Shown: piece after piece, positions 8,895 to 16,695 of the stretch
Layout of the letters: every line of letters starts with the position of its first letter
Position numbering within the stretch: position 1 is the first letter of the stretch
Origin: Streptomyces violascens
Lineage (GTDB): Bacteria; Actinomycetota; Actinomycetes; Streptomycetales; Streptomycetaceae
DNA: 64,000 bases
NCBI RefSeq assembly: GCF_014649955.1
Contig: NZ_BMUA01000035.1
Coordinates: forward strand, 1-64,000
Direction of reading: 5' to 3'
Notes under the pieces: model-generated
Seen by the model: the letters and a program-made list of their open reading frames with translations, nothing else
Database searches by the model: none
What the model was told of the DNA's origin: nothing
Position numbers and translations under genes: made by a program

Positions 8895-8926
8895 GCAGGC
8901 CCCGGCCATCTTCGGCCGGGGCCTGC
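8895..8926 (+). terminator. Terminator after the peptide gene
   Basis: A perfect 13-bp stem (GCAGGCCCCGGCC at 8895-8907 with its complement at 8914-8926) and a 6-base loop lie 25 bases after the peptide stop. There is no T run, as is common in high-GC hosts. Confidence 0.7.
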
Positions 8927-8957
8927 GCCCCGTGCGGCAAGTGAGTAGCGTGCGGTC

Positions 8958-9848
8958 ATGCGCTTTCACTGGGACTGGATGAAGCCCGTGATGCCCGTGC
9001 CGTACGTACCGACCCTCGGCCCCGTCCACCCCGCATGCCACCCGGCCGACCTCTTCGAGGCCGCCGCCGACATCGCGGGTACCGGCCGGTTCCTCCCGTA
9101 CGACAAAGGCCGCCGCTGGTCGACGTCCAAGGCCGAACGCATCCTTACCGGCGACATCCAGCACACCCCGCACCAGACCTTCATCCCCACCCTCACCGAG
9201 ACCGGCACGGGCACGGGCACGGTAAAGGTCCACGTGTACGGAACGCAGCCCGACAGCCTCAGCGCCGGCGCAGACCTGGCCCGCAAGCTGACCACCACGC
9301 ACGGCACCGCCAACGCCCGCATCGTGTGGTTCCTCGGCCCCGAACAGCCCGAGCAGTACGCCGCTGGTGTGGGCACACGAGTCCAGCTCAAGGACTTCAC
9401 CACCACCCCCTCCTCGGAGCCACGCCCCCATGCCGTCGTACGGCCGTACGACGACCAGCCGGACACCGTGAAAGCGTCGTTCGCTGACTTCGCCGAGAAC
9501 ATGAAGGCCGACGGGTTCGCCTTCCTCCACGAACAGATGCAAGCCGGGGCCGTTGGACCGGTCCTCACCATCGCCCACGACGGCCAGGTGGCCGGAGCCA
9601 TCGGCCCCATGGAGACCATCACCGACCCCACCGGCGCCACCCAGCTCCTCCCCCAGTACTTCGGCGTCACCCCCGAACACCGCGGCCACGGCTACGGCCG
9701 CGCCTTGTGGCGCGCAGCCATGAACTGGGGCCGCGAACACGGCGCGGCCTACCAGATCCTTCAGACCGAAGTCGGCGGAGCCTCCGACCGGCTGTGCCAG
9801 GCAGAGGGTCTTACCTCACTCGGCTTCGTCTGCTCCAGGGCGGCCTAA
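8958..9848 (+). CDS. GNAT-family N-acetyltransferase
   Basis: The C-terminal 150 residues of this 296-residue protein form a GNAT fold. The acetyl-CoA pyrophosphate loop is clear in TPEHRGHGYGRALWRAAMNW. The N-terminal 140 residues are not recognised. The substrate is unknown. It lies just after the RiPP terminator with its own start, so a role in tailoring or self-resistance is possible but only inferred. It converges on the DUF6233-like gene. Confidence 0.75.
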   Translation: MRFHWDWMKPVMPVPYVPTLGPVHPACHPADLFEAAADIAGTGRFLPYDKGRRWSTSKAERILTGDIQHTPHQTFIPTLTETGTGTGTVKVHVYGTQPDSLSAGADLARKLTTTHGTANARIVWFLGPEQPEQYAAGVGTRVQLKDFTTTPSSEPRPHAVVRPYDDQPDTVKASFADFAENMKADGFAFLHEQMQAGAVGPVLTIAHDGQVAGAIGPMETITDPTGATQLLPQYFGVTPEHRGHGYGRALWRAAMNWGREHGAAYQILQTEVGGASDRLCQAEGLTSLGFVCSRAA

Positions 9849-9894
9849 TGCCGGCCGTGCGCCTTGCTGGAATCCCCGCCGAAGTCCTCGCCCC

Positions 9895-10413
9895 TCAGTC
9901 GTCCTGGATGTGGTCGAACCCGTGCAACATCGGGTCGAGTTCGCCGGCGGCGGAGCAGAGTGTGCACAGCCGGGTTCCCGGCTTTTCGGCTGTGTCCAGC
10001 GCCGTGTTGAGGGAGAGCGTCGGCACACCCCGGGGCGCCTCGCCGCAGTCGGGCGCGTGCAGGACGCCGCGGGCCGGTCCCGCGCCGGGCAGGCGCTCAA
10101 GGACCCAGCCGCGGGGGCGCTGGGGATCGCTGACCGGCAGGGGCGGCGCCGAGGGCGGCAACCTCTTGGTCGGCACGTGATCGTACGAGACACCCTTCAC
10201 CGGCTGCACGTGGGCGGGCGCCTCCACCCAGGACCGGTAGATGACGGGCTCGACCTGCCCCTCCTCATTGGCGCTCCAGAGCTGCACAGCAATGAGGTAC
10301 AGCCAGGCGTCCGGGAGCACTTGATGGCGGGCGTGCAGGGTGCCGGTCTGCCGCTGGCCGTCGGGCCAGATCACGGTGACGGGCGGCGGCTCGAAAGGGT
10401 CCTGTTCAGTCAT
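9895..10413 (-). CDS. DUF6233-like protein
   Basis: The 172-residue protein has the features of actinobacterial DUF6233 proteins: VTVIWPDGQRQTGTLHARHQ near the start, a Trp/Tyr-rich strand, then HVQPVKGVSYDHVPT. The C-terminal part holds a CTLC motif. The function of the family is unknown. ATG at 10413 was chosen because the domain starts within about 10 residues; three more codons (MVP) are possible upstream. Confidence 0.65.
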   Translation of the reverse strand: MTEQDPFEPPPVTVIWPDGQRQTGTLHARHQVLPDAWLYLIAVQLWSANEEGQVEPVIYRSWVEAPAHVQPVKGVSYDHVPTKRLPPSAPPLPVSDPQRPRGWVLERLPGAGPARGVLHAPDCGEAPRGVPTLSLNTALDTAEKPGTRLCTLCSAAGELDPMLHGFDHIQDD

Positions 10414-10459
10414 GGGCACCACCCGGCACGGGCGGCCGCGCCCCGGGTCGGGGCGGGGG

Positions 10460-10645
10460 CTAGCGCGCCGTCGGCTTCTTTCCGGCCGCTGCCTCGACCC
10501 GGGCCAGGCATGAGGGGCACAGGGGATTTCCGCCGGGCCCGTAGCGCTGGATGAGCGCAGAGCAGATCGCGCAGTGTCCGCGCTGGTCGCTGGGGATGTC
10601 CCGGGCGGCGGTGGAGGGTCTTGCCGGTGTTTCAGGTGTGGTCAT
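10460..10645 (-). CDS. Small zinc-ribbon protein
   Basis: The 61-residue protein contains GHCAICSALIQRYGPGGNPL followed by CPSC, a compact four-Cys zinc ribbon. Its ATG at 10645 overlaps the TGA of the 79-residue gene upstream by four bases, so both are likely one operon. The function is unknown; nucleic-acid binding is typical of such ribbons. Confidence 0.6.
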   Translation of the reverse strand: MTTPETPARPSTAARDIPSDQRGHCAICSALIQRYGPGGNPLCPSCLARVEAAAGKKPTAR

Positions 10646-10881
10646 GCCGCATGTCTCTTCTCGTGTTGTTCGGCGGCGCGGGCCTGGCGGCGCAGCTCGG
10701 TGCGGTCCGCTGATGAGCGCCCGGCCGCGGCGCTCCAGTAGGGATGGCGGGCGATGCGCGAGGACAGCAGCTGCAGGCGGCGGCGCAGCACGGTCCGGAA
10801 CGGCTCGGCGGCGAGCGCGTCGTAGGTGCGGGTCCACTCGCGCTGGGCCTGTACGAGGTCGGGAGGGAAGTTTCGCGCCAT
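10642..10881 (-). CDS. Small basic hypothetical protein
   Basis: The 79-residue protein begins MARNFPPDLVQAQREWTRTY and ends in Arg-rich helices (RTELRRQARAAEQHEKR). It resembles short proteins found in many Streptomyces plasmids, but no family name is certain. The frame extends far upstream without coding character, so ATG 10881 is preferred. It is divergent from the DNA ligase gene 89 bases away. Confidence 0.55.
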   Translation of the reverse strand: MARNFPPDLVQAQREWTRTYDALAAEPFRTVLRRRLQLLSSRIARHPYWSAAAGRSSADRTELRRQARAAEQHEKRHAA

Positions 10882-10969
10882 GACTTGATAGAGCACGTGT
10901 TCGAATTCTGGTGCACGTCCAGACACGCCCTGCCGGGCACCACGACCGGGTGGGCGGCAGCCTGGAGGG

Positions 10970-11833
10970 GTGGAGTATCCGGTTGCGGTCGCGCTCGCCC
11001 AGCCGGTTCCGGTCCTCCCGGCCGGGGCGGGCTGGTGGTACGAGCCGAAGATGGACGGGCACCGGTGCGTGCTGTGGCGGGACGCGGACACGGTACGACC
11101 GCACGCCCGCTCCGGGCGGACCGTCACCTCCGCCTGGTTCGACATCGCGCTCGCCGGGATGAGCCTGCCGGCGGGCACCGTCCTGGACGGCGAGGCGGTG
11201 ATCTGGAACGAGGGCCGCCTCGACTTCTCGGCCGTCCAGGCCCGGGCGGCCTCGACCGTGACCCGCGCCCGGGTCCTGGGAGCGCAACTGCCCGCCTCCT
11301 ACGCTGTGTGGGACCTGCTCGCCCATCCCGACCTCGGCGACATCCGCGCCCGGCCCTACCTGGAACGGCGCCGCCTCCTGCTCCAGGTCCTGGAGCACAT
11401 CGGGCCGCCCATCCAGGCGGTCCCCGCCACCGACGACATCGAGGTGGCCCGCGCCTGGTACGAGCACCTCCAGGCCCAGGGGGTGGAGGGCGTCGTCGCC
11501 AAGCGCGCCACCGCGCCCTACCGGGCGGGACGGATCTGGGTGAAGATCCGGCACGCGGACACGATCGACGCCGAAGTCGTCGGATACACCGGCCCTTCGT
11601 CCCGTCCCCGGGCGCTGGCCGTCCGCCTGCCCGACGGCCGCCGGGCGCTGACGCAGCGGCTGACCGCTCCGCTGGCCGGTGCCGCCGCGGCCCGCCTGGC
11701 CGCCGCCGGGTCCGGCGGCCGGGCCCGGACCGACGGCGGCGACACCTACACCTCAGCCACCACAGACCTCACGGTCGAGGTCCTGGCCGGCACCACCCGG
11801 CACGCGGTCGTGACCGTCACCCGTGTGCCGTGA
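10970..11833 (+). CDS. ATP-dependent DNA ligase
   Basis: The 287-residue protein is a minimal ATP-dependent ligase. The adenylation Lys is in EPKMDGHR (about residue 28). Motif III/IIIa is in VLDGEAVIW, motif IV in EGVVAKRATAPYRAG and motif V in RIWVKIR. The OB-fold follows at about 200-287. There is no nuclease or polymerase domain of the LigD type. It would seal nicks using ATP in the cytoplasm. GTG 10970 follows CTGGAGGG. Confidence 0.85.
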   Translation: MEYPVAVALAQPVPVLPAGAGWWYEPKMDGHRCVLWRDADTVRPHARSGRTVTSAWFDIALAGMSLPAGTVLDGEAVIWNEGRLDFSAVQARAASTVTRARVLGAQLPASYAVWDLLAHPDLGDIRARPYLERRRLLLQVLEHIGPPIQAVPATDDIEVARAWYEHLQAQGVEGVVAKRATAPYRAGRIWVKIRHADTIDAEVVGYTGPSSRPRALAVRLPDGRRALTQRLTAPLAGAAAARLAAAGSGGRARTDGGDTYTSATTDLTVEVLAGTTRHAVVTVTRVP

Positions 11834-11926
11834 ACGGATCCGTGCGAGCCGGGTTTCTGAGCATCTTGGCCACGGTCCACTCCTACGAGCCCTTTCGACA
11901 GGAGCCGAACTTGCCGCCGGTGTGCA

Positions 11927-11996
11927 TCATGGCCAGGACGGAGCTCGGTGCGGGCGTAGACCAACAGTTCTGGCTTGGCCCGCGCGGCCTGGACGC
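11927..11996. repeat. Diverged dispersed repeat, copy A
   Basis: About 70 bases match 17403-17472 in the same orientation. Shared blocks include CATGGCC, CGGGCGTAGAC, CTGGCTTGGCCCG and GGACGCT. It sits in the non-coding stretch after the ligase gene. It may be a relic of a shared gene end or element boundary. Confidence 0.5.
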
Positions 11997-12148
11997 TATT
12001 TGCCCATCAGCTGGTGGAGCAGCGTGACCACGACGACGCCGATCCCGATCGCCACACCCAGTTCCGGGTCGCGTACGGCGACCACGACGGTGAGCGCACC
12101 GACCAGCAGCAGAACCACCGTGCGCACGCTGATCTGGTCGTCGTTCAT
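11996..12148 (-). CDS. Small two-helix membrane protein
   Basis: ATG 12148 follows a strong GGGAGGAGGG ribosome site. The 50-residue product has two hydrophobic segments (TVVLLLVGALTVVVAV and GVAIGIGVVVVTLLHQLMG). Short membrane proteins of this shape are common in Streptomyces accessory DNA. Its start overlaps the end of the upstream gene. Confidence 0.6.
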   Translation of the reverse strand: MNDDQISVRTVVLLLVGALTVVVAVRDPELGVAIGIGVVVVTLLHQLMGK

Positions 12149-12477
12149 CCCTCCTCCCGTCGCACGGCCCGGTACACCCAAAGCAGGCGGCCCGGCCGGG
12201 GGAGAGAGAAGGAAGACGCGAGGAGCCTGGTGGGGCGCGGGTTGCTTGCGCGCTCGGTCGACGCCACCGTGCAGCGCCCCTTAGGCTCGGCTATGGACCT
12301 GATGGTTCTTCTCCTGGTCGTACCCGCCGCACCGAGCGCCGCCAGCGGACCGCCCGCGAGGAAGGCCACTCCGGCCACCACCCCGGCGGCGATCAGGATG
12401 ACCGCCCACCTCAGCGGAAGCCGCTCCGGAGCAGGCGCAGAGTTTCCAGAAGTCGTACGTCTTTGTATGTTGGTCAA
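12145..12477 (-). CDS. Membrane protein, possibly with altered C terminus
   Basis: A TTG at 12477, preceded by GGAAG, starts a 110-residue frame. Residues 20-55 (LPLRWAVILIAAGVVAGVAF and GGPLAALGAAG) resemble the small membrane protein downstream and similar Streptomyces proteins that stop soon after this point. The remaining basic tail of about 55 residues looks unlike them, so a frameshift after the second helix is possible. Confidence 0.4.
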   Translation of the reverse strand: MTNIQRRTTSGNSAPAPERLPLRWAVILIAAGVVAGVAFLAGGPLAALGAAGTTRRRTIRSIAEPKGRCTVASTERASNPRPTRLLASSFSLPRPGRLLWVYRAVRREEG

Positions 12478-12507
12478 CGAAATCTTCCGATCGAAGATCC
12501 TGTGAAG

Positions 12508-12549
12508 CGGCCCCGGATGCCCCCGGGGCCGTTCGCGTTTCCCGCGAAC
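12508..12549. terminator. Double hairpin
   Basis: CGGCCCCGG (12508-12516) pairs with 12523-12531. Immediately after, GTTCGCG (12531-12537) pairs with CGCGAAC (12543-12549). The stacked hairpins lie upstream of the minus-strand membrane gene and before the Rep-like operator, and may isolate transcription. Confidence 0.45.
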
Positions 12550-12626
12550 GGCGATGCCGCTGAGCCCTCGTCCTGAGTGGCCTACTCATAATTTTCAGGC
12601 CGCCCGGAGAGGGGCCACCAAAAAAC

Positions 12627-12717
12627 GATCAAGGTTTTGACCCGCACTGAGGATCTATAACTCTCTATAGGTACGCTCTTATGTGCGGGTCAAAACGCTG
12701 GGATCAAAACCTTGATC
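12627..12717. promoter_or_regulatory. Nested palindromes upstream of the Rep-like gene
   Basis: Two nested inverted repeats share the same arms. GATCAAGGTTTTGA (12627-12640) pairs exactly with 12704-12717, and TTTTGACCCGCAC (12635-12647) pairs exactly with 12683-12695. The AT-rich centre holds TATAAC and CTATAGG. The arms reach to within 10 bases of the preferred start at 12727. Such symmetry fits an autoregulatory operator or a replication-initiator binding site. Confidence 0.65.
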
Positions 12718-12726
12718 GGAGGGGCT

Positions 12727-13830
12727 GTGCCGGGGGAACTCGATGCCGTTGCACGCCGGGTGCGCCGTCTGGAGGAACTGAGGAAGGGCCGCTATGTCGA
12801 GCGCGCGAACAATGCCCTTCACCGGGTATGGGAGGCCGGACACCGGCCTACGACGATCAGGCTGCGCAGGGATCTGCTGAGCTCCGGTCCGCAGGACCCG
12901 GCCCCTGCGCTCACGCAGCTCCTCCGCCCCCGGGGCGTGGCTCTACGGTTCTACCTGCTCGCCGTGTTCGAGGCGCAATGCCGTCTTACGGCCGGTGAGA
13001 AGTGGACGGCCGACGGAAGCCCGCCGCTCAAGGGACCCCACCGCTCGTGGGCCGACTTCGTCGCCGTCGATGGCGCCTTCGACCAGCCCGGCAACGCCTA
13101 CATGCCCGCCACCCGCGTGGACCGGGACATCCAGACCCTGCGCGTCCAGCAGATCCACGGAGCACTGCGGACCCTGGAGGCCCTCGGCCCGGACGACCAG
13201 CGGTCCCTTGTCGAGGTCCCCAAGACGAAAAGCAGCAGCCGGAGCTACGCGGCGTTCTCACTCATGCAGGAGGGAGGACGAGGCGACACACAGACGCCCA
13301 ACCTCTACACCGTCCCGCGGGCACGCTGGAACACGACCTTTACCGTGCCCGCCACCTTCTTCCTCCGTGGCTGGATCCAGGTTCTGCAGCCGTCGGAGGT
13401 GGCCACCTGGCTGATCTTGCAATGGCTGGCGCAGACGATGCCGAACAAGCACACCGAATCCGGTGTGTACCTATACGCGAACACGCGCAACGACTACTTC
13501 CGGCTCCGCCGGGACTCGTACGAAGACGCCTGCAACCGGCTCCTTGAGTTTGGGCTGGTCCAGTACGCCAGGCCGGGCACGACCGTCGCCGCTGACGCTG
13601 AGTCGCCCTCCGAGCCCCAATCCTCATCGGGGCTGAATGCGGCGCTGGCCGCCGCTTTCCTCGCCCCCAGGACCCACGGCGACAGCTATGAGCCCGATCG
13701 CTACCAGGTGACCGACGAGGGTCTCGCCCAGGATGCCAGCGAGAAGTGTTTCAAGGAGTCCCTCCTCCGGCAGAAGTCGCTAGAGCGGCGCCGGGAGCTG
13801 AGCACCAAGGCCTCCGGAGCCACAGGATGA
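12727..13830 (+). CDS. Winged-helix protein, candidate replication initiator
   Basis: The 367-residue protein (GTG 12727 after GGAGGGG; a TTG at 12712 lies inside the palindrome and is less likely) has a central part that recalls winged-helix initiator or regulator proteins of actinobacterial plasmids. Residues around PATFFLRGWIQVLQPSEVAT form a helix pair, followed by YFRLRRDSYEDACNRLLEFG as a recognition-type segment. No catalytic motif is seen. The palindromes upstream support a DNA-binding role in copy control or initiation. A transcription factor remains an equal alternative. Confidence 0.5.
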   Translation: MPGELDAVARRVRRLEELRKGRYVERANNALHRVWEAGHRPTTIRLRRDLLSSGPQDPAPALTQLLRPRGVALRFYLLAVFEAQCRLTAGEKWTADGSPPLKGPHRSWADFVAVDGAFDQPGNAYMPATRVDRDIQTLRVQQIHGALRTLEALGPDDQRSLVEVPKTKSSSRSYAAFSLMQEGGRGDTQTPNLYTVPRARWNTTFTVPATFFLRGWIQVLQPSEVATWLILQWLAQTMPNKHTESGVYLYANTRNDYFRLRRDSYEDACNRLLEFGLVQYARPGTTVAADAESPSEPQSSSGLNAALAAAFLAPRTHGDSYEPDRYQVTDEGLAQDASEKCFKESLLRQKSLERRRELSTKASGATG

Positions 13831-13918
13831 TCCGAGCCGCTCAGTGATGCGGCCCTGGGGGGCGTTCTGTCTAGACGTACCGACCGGAGTCACGGCCACC
13901 GGCGGACGCGAACAGTCG

Positions 13919-15004
13919 TCAGGTGAGGCCGGCGGCGGCGTTGTCGTTCCAGCCGTCGTCGCGCTGCATGTAGCCGAGCATGGAGCGGGAGTGGCGGGCC
14001 CAGCCGCCCTGGTCGGCGATGGCGATGCCGTCCCTGCCCTGTTTGCGACCCTCGGAGGCCAGCCCGATGCGCAGGGAGTGGCCGGTCCAGTGGATGGGCA
14101 CCCCGGCCCGCTGGGAGATCCGCTTGATCGCGCGGGTGACGCTGTCGGGGACCATGCCGCCGGTGATGTGCCCGTGCCGGTCAATGCCGACGAACGCGGG
14201 GGTGGACGGGTCGGCCCACGCCTCGCCGTGCTCGGCGACCAGCCGGGTGCGGTAGGCGGTGTATGCGCGCACCGGGCACAGCTCGGGGTCCTGGGCGTAG
14301 GGGATCTTCGCGTTGCGCACCGAGTGCTTGGTCTTGCCGGTGAGCACGGCGACGACCAGGCCGCGCGGGTGCAGGGTGACATCGCCGCTCTGCAGTCCGG
14401 CCGGGTCCTGGGAGCGGCTGGCGTAGTTGAAGCCGGTGAGCACCAGGGCCTTGTCCCGGTCGCCGGCCAGGGTGTCGGGGCAGGAGCGGACGATGGCGCG
14501 CAGCCCGTCGACGTCGGCGCCGACCGCCTGCCCGCGGCCGCGCCGCTCGCCGGCCTGCAGGAGCTTGACGGCCAGGCCCTCCAGCGCGGCGCGCGCTTCG
14601 GCCTGGTCGTCACCGGAGACCTGCACACCGCGCTCGCGCAGCCCGACGACGGTGGCCGCCAGGTGGGTGGAGGCCGAACTGGGCGCGTAGCCGCGCCCGG
14701 TGTGCTGGCCCTCGCGCAGCATCCAGGCCACGAACGCCACCAAGGCGCCCCGGCTGGACTCGCGTTCGGGCAGGCCGGCGGCGGCGCAGAACCGTTCCCA
14801 CACCCGCCATGACTTCTTGTACGTGTCGACGGTGTTGTCCGGGGTGATCTCCTGGGCGACCGCATCGGCCAGGTCCTCGGCCTCGGCCAGGCGGCGGGCG
14901 GCGTCGATGCCGTGCCGCTCGGCCCACCGCTCGATCAGCGCCTGCCGCTCGGCGGCCGCGGGTATGAACGCGCCGTCAGGACCGGCGAGGTCGGCGGCGG
15001 TCAC
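13919..15004 (-). CDS. Tyrosine recombinase/integrase 1
   Basis: The 361-residue protein has a SAM-like core-binding domain (about 40-150) and a catalytic domain. The first Arg is in NYASRSQDPAGLQ, the HxxR motif in TGHSLRIGLASEG, and the nucleophilic Tyr in HSRSMLGYMQRDDGW. It would cut and rejoin DNA through a 3'-phosphotyrosine. GTG 15004 was chosen because it follows GGAG at 6 bases and overlaps the TGA of the upstream small gene. The palindrome at 15458 lies just upstream of this operon and is a candidate recombination or operator site. Confidence 0.85.
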   Translation of the reverse strand: MTAADLAGPDGAFIPAAAERQALIERWAERHGIDAARRLAEAEDLADAVAQEITPDNTVDTYKKSWRVWERFCAAAGLPERESSRGALVAFVAWMLREGQHTGRGYAPSSASTHLAATVVGLRERGVQVSGDDQAEARAALEGLAVKLLQAGERRGRGQAVGADVDGLRAIVRSCPDTLAGDRDKALVLTGFNYASRSQDPAGLQSGDVTLHPRGLVVAVLTGKTKHSVRNAKIPYAQDPELCPVRAYTAYRTRLVAEHGEAWADPSTPAFVGIDRHGHITGGMVPDSVTRAIKRISQRAGVPIHWTGHSLRIGLASEGRKQGRDGIAIADQGGWARHSRSMLGYMQRDDGWNDNAAAGLT

Positions 15005-15399
15005 AGACAGCTCCGGCGGTATGCCGCTGCCCGGGCGGCGTCCGCGGCGTCGGCGTGGATCAGGTGGCACCAGCGGGTGGTGTCGTAGCCCGCGGCCGCG
15101 CCGTACTCCCACGGCCTCACGAGCCAGACGAGTTCGTTCCATTGGCGGCGCCGGGCCAGCAGGAGCTCGGGGGAGTCGCCGGTGAAGGTGTCGCGCACCC
15201 GGTCGGCCTGAGTGGACACCACGAGGCTGAGCGACATGGCGGTCCGCCACTCGTCGCTGAGGTAGTCGTTGCGGTCCCGGACTTCATCCAGCCGAGCTTT
15301 GAGGTAGGCGGCCAGGGCGTCAACGTCGGCCTCGGTGAGAGCGGCGGCGTGGGCCAGCTCGGCGGGGCGGGACGGCGGGCGGGTGGTGATGCCGGTCAC
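15001..15399 (-). CDS. Small protein coupled to tyrosine recombinase 1
   Basis: The 132-residue protein (GTG 15399) is mainly helical, with a segment around DALAAYLKARLDEVRDRND and a Trp-rich C terminus (WNELVWLVRPWEYG). No family is recognised. Its stop overlaps the recombinase start (GTGA). The second recombinase in this window has a coupled upstream gene in the same way, so an accessory or directionality role is plausible. Confidence 0.6.
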   Translation of the reverse strand: MTGITTRPPSRPAELAHAAALTEADVDALAAYLKARLDEVRDRNDYLSDEWRTAMSLSLVVSTQADRVRDTFTGDSPELLLARRRQWNELVWLVRPWEYGAAAGYDTTRWCHLIHADAADAARAAAYRRSCL

Positions 15400-15457
15400 A
15401 GAGGGGTCCGTTTCGCCTCGGGAGCCGGTTGTGGAATCACCGGTTCCGCGTCGGGTT

Positions 15458-15494
15458 TGTCGCGTCGGATAAGGAGAGGTTATCCGACGCGACA
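15458..15494. promoter_or_regulatory. 15-bp inverted repeat with 7-base spacer (site 1)
   Basis: TGTCGCGTCGGATAA (15458-15472) pairs exactly with 15480-15494 around the spacer GGAGAGG. It lies between the recombinase-1 operon (starting at 15399 on the minus strand) and the divergent gene at 15523. The arm and spacer sizes match tyrosine-recombinase core sites such as loxP, but an operator for the divergent promoters is equally possible. Confidence 0.65.
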
Positions 15495-15522
15495 TGCAGG
15501 TTCTGGGGATATCCTCCGGGTC

Positions 15523-16389
15523 ATGACCAGCGCGCGCCGCCCACGCTTCTCTGTCCGTCTCGGCCGCAGCGAAGCCGAACACGACGGGCCCTTCGAGGGT
15601 GTGCCCGCGCACCTCCGCGATCCGCTCCAGTCGTGGGTGGACGATTTCCTCACGGCCCGCTCGTACAAGGATGAGGAAACGGCGCGCGCCGTGTGCCTCC
15701 GGCTGCGCATCTCAGCTCCCGGCCGGGGCCGGAGTGGGGGGCAGTACTCTTCCGCCCTGGCTGCCACCCAGGATGACGAACTGCTCGACGTGATCGACGA
15801 GCTTCTGGCGTACAAGGCCGAACGACGCTCCGTGGACCGCGACGCGGTCCACGAGCTCGCCGCCCTCCTCGACTTCGGGGGGTCCGCCTACCGGGTCGCC
15901 GAGGCACTGGACGGGCTGGAGGAACGGGTCACCCCGGCCGTGCGTGACGCGGTCCGTCAGACCATCACCGCCGCGGCCGCCGAGCCGGCTGTCGGATCAG
16001 CCGCCGATCACCTGGCCGCCGCCTGGCAGTCGGCCTACGGACGCAGCCCAGACCCGGTACGCGCCTACAGCGAATCCATCAAGGCGGCCGAGGCCGCCGC
16101 GCACGCCGTCGTCCAGCCCAATCATCCCAAGGCCACCCTCGGCACGATGCTCGGCGAGATCAAGAACGCCCGTCACAAATTCAGCACCGTGCTCGCCACG
16201 CCGCCCGGTGGCGAGCCGATCTCCCACGTCGAGGCGATGATGCGCGCCTTGTGGGACGGCCAGACCTCCCGGCACGGTGCCCAGAACGCCACCGTGCACG
16301 AGTCCCTCGAAGCCTCCCGAGCGGCCGTCCACCTCGCCGCCGCCCTCGTCCAGGAATTCGTCTCCGGAGCAGTCACCCGAACCGCCTAG
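15523..16389 (+). CDS. Unknown protein with Abi_C-like C-terminal region
   Basis: The 288-residue protein begins MTSARRPRFSVRLGRSEAEH. The C-terminal 120 residues (SIKAAEAAAHAVVQPNHPKA, then MMRALWDGQTSRHG and AAVHLAAALVQEFV) resemble the C-terminal domain of abortive-infection AbiV/AbiC-like proteins, which relate to HEPN folds. No canonical Rx4-6H nuclease motif is certain. Its start lies 28 bases past the palindrome at 15458. Immediately after its stop comes a fragment of a tyrosine recombinase. Confidence 0.5.
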   Translation: MTSARRPRFSVRLGRSEAEHDGPFEGVPAHLRDPLQSWVDDFLTARSYKDEETARAVCLRLRISAPGRGRSGGQYSSALAATQDDELLDVIDELLAYKAERRSVDRDAVHELAALLDFGGSAYRVAEALDGLEERVTPAVRDAVRQTITAAAAEPAVGSAADHLAAAWQSAYGRSPDPVRAYSESIKAAEAAAHAVVQPNHPKATLGTMLGEIKNARHKFSTVLATPPGGEPISHVEAMMRALWDGQTSRHGAQNATVHESLEASRAAVHLAAALVQEFVSGAVTRTA

Positions 16390-16392
16390 GGC

Positions 16393-16639
16393 GGCTACTC
16401 CAGTCCCTGTCCAAACGAGCCGGCCTGCCCCTGCGCGGCCCGCACGGCACCAAGGGCGACGCCATCACTCACGCCCTGGCCAAGCCGGGCGCCCGCCCGG
16501 ACAAGATCCAGCGCTGGGCCGATCACAAGGACTCCCGCACCACGCAGCGCTACAACCGGCGCAAGGAACTCCTCGACGACTCCCCCGGTACGGACTCGCC
16601 GCCAACCTTGCCGGCGCACTCCATTCGACAGAGTCATGA
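16393..16639 (+). pseudogene. C-terminal fragment of a tyrosine recombinase
   Basis: Translated residues RLLQSLSKRAGLPLRGPHGT, ARPDKIQRWADHKDSRTTQR and YNRRKELLDDSPG match the C terminus of recombinase 2 (19070-20164) almost residue for residue. A one-base loss near 16590 shifts the frame; in the other frame the reading continues GLAANLAGALHSTES and stops at 16639. The N-terminal two thirds are absent. The homology begins four bases after the preceding stop codon. This is a decayed duplicate in inverted orientation relative to the intact gene. Confidence 0.85.
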
Positions 16640-16695
16640 CTTATACAGGGGCGCGCCTACTCGGGTAGGAACAGGTCGTCAATAATATCGAACCT

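Noticed and set aside
13844..14812. 322-codon open frame on the plus strand
   Set aside because: It is antisense to the tyrosine recombinase 1 gene and consists of Gly/Ala/Val-rich shadow sequence.
16251..16685. 144-codon open frame as an intact gene
   Set aside because: Only the part from about 16393 has homology, to a recombinase C terminus; the upstream part is a shadow of the preceding gene.
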